DNA of 64,000 bases, from positions 463,303-527,302 of the forward strand of contig NW_019211457.1 of NCBI RefSeq assembly GCF_002443255.2, given 5' to 3'. Both the position numbers and the translations under genes were made by a program. Under the pieces are notes generated by a model that worked only from the letters and a program-made list of their open reading frames with translations, had not been told where the DNA came from and searched no databases. This document shows, piece after piece, positions 62,547 through 64,000 of the stretch. How positions within the stretch are numbered: position 1 is the first letter of the stretch; each line of letters opens with the position of its first letter. This stretch comes from Varroa destructor (lineage: Eukaryota; Arthropoda; Arachnida; Mesostigmata; Varroidae).

Positions 62547-63173
62547 TCTTTTAGTGCTATGTCCCTGCAAAGATGGATATTTGCTGACCTTTCGCATTTT
62601 TAATTTCTTTCATTCGTCTGCTGCGTCTGCCAGATAGGCAACGTCAGCGCTTGGTGCTGGGTCGCTTGACGAACTTTCTCAGAACTGATATGCTCGCCAC
62701 ACGACAACAACGACGATGGTAGCGTCGGCTACTACAGAAATGACACAAATCCCATCCTTAGCCCAAAAGCACGCTTCCAGCTCGGTACATCTCCACCTTT
62801 CGTCGCCCGCACCGAGTTTCTTTCCACTGCAACTACTTCCATGCGAAGTCGTGGCAGCGGAGATTCGGGTCTTCGTGAAGGAGCGGGTCACCAGCGGCTC
62901 TAGTTGCTCATAGCCAAACTAGTAACAACAGCAGCAAAAGCGGCATCCACCCTGGGATCAGTGGAACCATTACAAACGGGGGTTTAGTGTCGTCACGTGT
63001 CCAGACTGAGTGGCGAAGCCATCCGGGAGAGCCGTGCAAGGAGCATAATCACTAACATCACTGTTTCACGAAGAAAGCTGGTTGCCCCATCGGAGCTAAC
63101 GTGCATGCGAATGATGCGGGTAGGTCGCAACTTCGGGTAATAATGAGACACAAGAAACTAACAAAAAAAGGGG

Positions 63174-63206
63174 TATATAAAGAAAAGGCCGGACAACACG
63201 GCAGTA
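63174..63206 (+). promoter_or_regulatory. Core promoter candidate: TATA box and initiator
   Basis: TATATAAA at 63174-63181 is followed 29 bases later (from its first base to the initiator A at 63203) by GCAGTAG, close to the arthropod TCAGT initiator. That spacing is standard for RNA polymerase II. The 63290 ORF begins about 87 bases after the predicted start. A short frame from the ATG at 63219 runs into a GTATGT donor-like site at 63270, so the transcript may instead be spliced. Confidence 0.4.
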
Positions 63207-63289
63207 GGACAACCTACAAATGAATACGCCTACGCCTACACCAAGTGCAGAACGCATATTTGCCTGTACGTATGTCTGACTGTGTGTAA

Positions 63290-63592
63290 ATGTTGCTAGT
63301 TATTGTCAGTAAAGCAACAGCATGTGTGAGAAAGTTAGCTAACATGTTGGTTTCAGTACTACTGTTATTAATGCTATTATTTTTGATTTTAATGGAACGA
63401 GCATATACTTATTGTCAAGTGATATTACCGATATCGATACGCGCTTTGATTCATGCTGGAAGGGACCAGCCGTTCGAAGTTATTTTTAACTACAATAGTA
63501 CCGGCAGGTCCTCGAAATATTTGTTCTATATAGTTAATCATTTATCTTATGGGATACGGTATCACGTGAACGTGGGTAGTGCACGGGTCTAG
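63290..63592 (+). CDS. Hypothetical small membrane or secreted protein
   Basis: An ATG-started frame of 100 codons downstream of the TATA/initiator pair. Residues about 19-35 are a strong hydrophobic run (MLVSVLLLLMLLFLILM), then a polar region with one NxS/T sequon (NST) ends in a stop. No family is recognised. Frames of this length occur by chance here; the promoter and hydrophobic segment are the only support. Confidence 0.25.
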   Translation: MLLVIVSKATACVRKLANMLVSVLLLLMLLFLILMERAYTYCQVILPISIRALIHAGRDQPFEVIFNYNSTGRSSKYLFYIVNHLSYGIRYHVNVGSARV

Positions 63593-64000
63593 GTTTATAC
63601 GTTGTGTTTAACAAGACGTGAGTTGTAGTGCTTTCTTCGAAGAAACAGCTTGGGGTTCATCTTGTTAATCATTTAACCAAAACAGACATCCGTTACGGCC
63701 AGGGGTTGTGCGTCCAATAACTACCAACAATAATAAGGCATCAGCAATTCAAGTGTAAAGTCATCCTTGGGGCCTGCCTGCATCCACAAAGCTGTTTCGG
63801 TACAAATGTCTCTACTCGGCTGTTTAATTCGACGTAATAACGTTTCGTTTAGTATCCAATGTTGCTAATGACGTAAACAACGTAAATCGTTCGTAAATCA
63901 GTCATCCGCTCGAAGGCGCATTTGAATGTAGGACCGAGGGGATTCCCTTCTATAAGCTTATATATTTTTTCGTTTGCTTGTGCTGTACGAGGTTTACGGC
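63593..64000. other. No feature recognised at right edge
   Basis: No open frame, repeat or motif of note. A gene starting at the 63174 promoter could continue past the window. Confidence 0.6.

Larger units (their letters stand above)
55269..63173. other. No gene recognised in this stretch
   Basis: Contains GC-richer islands (to 55450; 56180-56340) that may be older repeats, a possible reverse-transcriptase-like peptide near 57300, tRNA-like sequence near 57860, microsatellites and one long inverted repeat. A minus frame at 59746-59937 is protein-like but unidentified. Confidence 0.45.

Noticed and set aside
62406..62603. ORFs containing long Tyr-Ile repeats on both strands
   Set aside because: They are translations of the 51-bp TA microsatellite.
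1..64000. CRISPR arrays, operons, prokaryotic ribosome sites or integrated phage
   Set aside because: No regular direct-repeat and spacer pattern or prokaryotic gene organisation is present. The sequence is eukaryotic with spliced exons.

Overview
The window looks like arthropod genomic DNA. It is AT-rich and gene-poor, with (TA)n microsatellites, introns of 0.4-3 kb and one 100-N assembly gap. Its one firm gene encodes a kekkon-type LRR-Ig receptor, a family typical of arthropods. The intron-rich structure would suit a chelicerate such as a mite, but that is inference. I did not run any search, composition count or gene predictor.

Layout. Positions 1-10074 hold no gene I can support, only a 38-bp minisatellite, a hairpin and a (TA)n tract. 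Positions 10075-19932 (minus strand) hold the kekkon-like gene. I rebuilt it as six coding exons whose reading phases join without a break into about 907 codons. In order they encode a signal peptide, LRRNT, LRR array, LRRCT, one Ig domain, a transmembrane helix and a long cytoplasmic tail. An alternative 5' exon lies at 20761-21097, so the N-terminus is not settled. Positions 21828-21927 are the gap, flanked at some distance by two copies of a diverged 45-bp repeat.

The remaining 42 kb is mostly non-coding. It carries decayed mobile-element pieces: a Gypsy-type integrase piece (55125-55268, minus) and a LINE-like reverse-transcriptase piece (52538-52648, minus). Two weaker retroelement-like peptides and several tRNA-like Pol III fragments (possible SINEs) are also present. 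Other content is strong inverted repeats, microsatellites, a few exon-like islands of unknown identity (31798-32160, 36158-36355, 45919-46200), and a TATA plus initiator core promoter at 63174-63206 in front of a small membrane or secreted ORF near the right edge.

The kekkon gene is the only unit whose parts clearly work together. Its ectodomain would bind ligands or receptors at the cell surface and its tail would signal or be regulated inside. I found no CRISPR array, no operon and no convincing undescribed multi-gene system.
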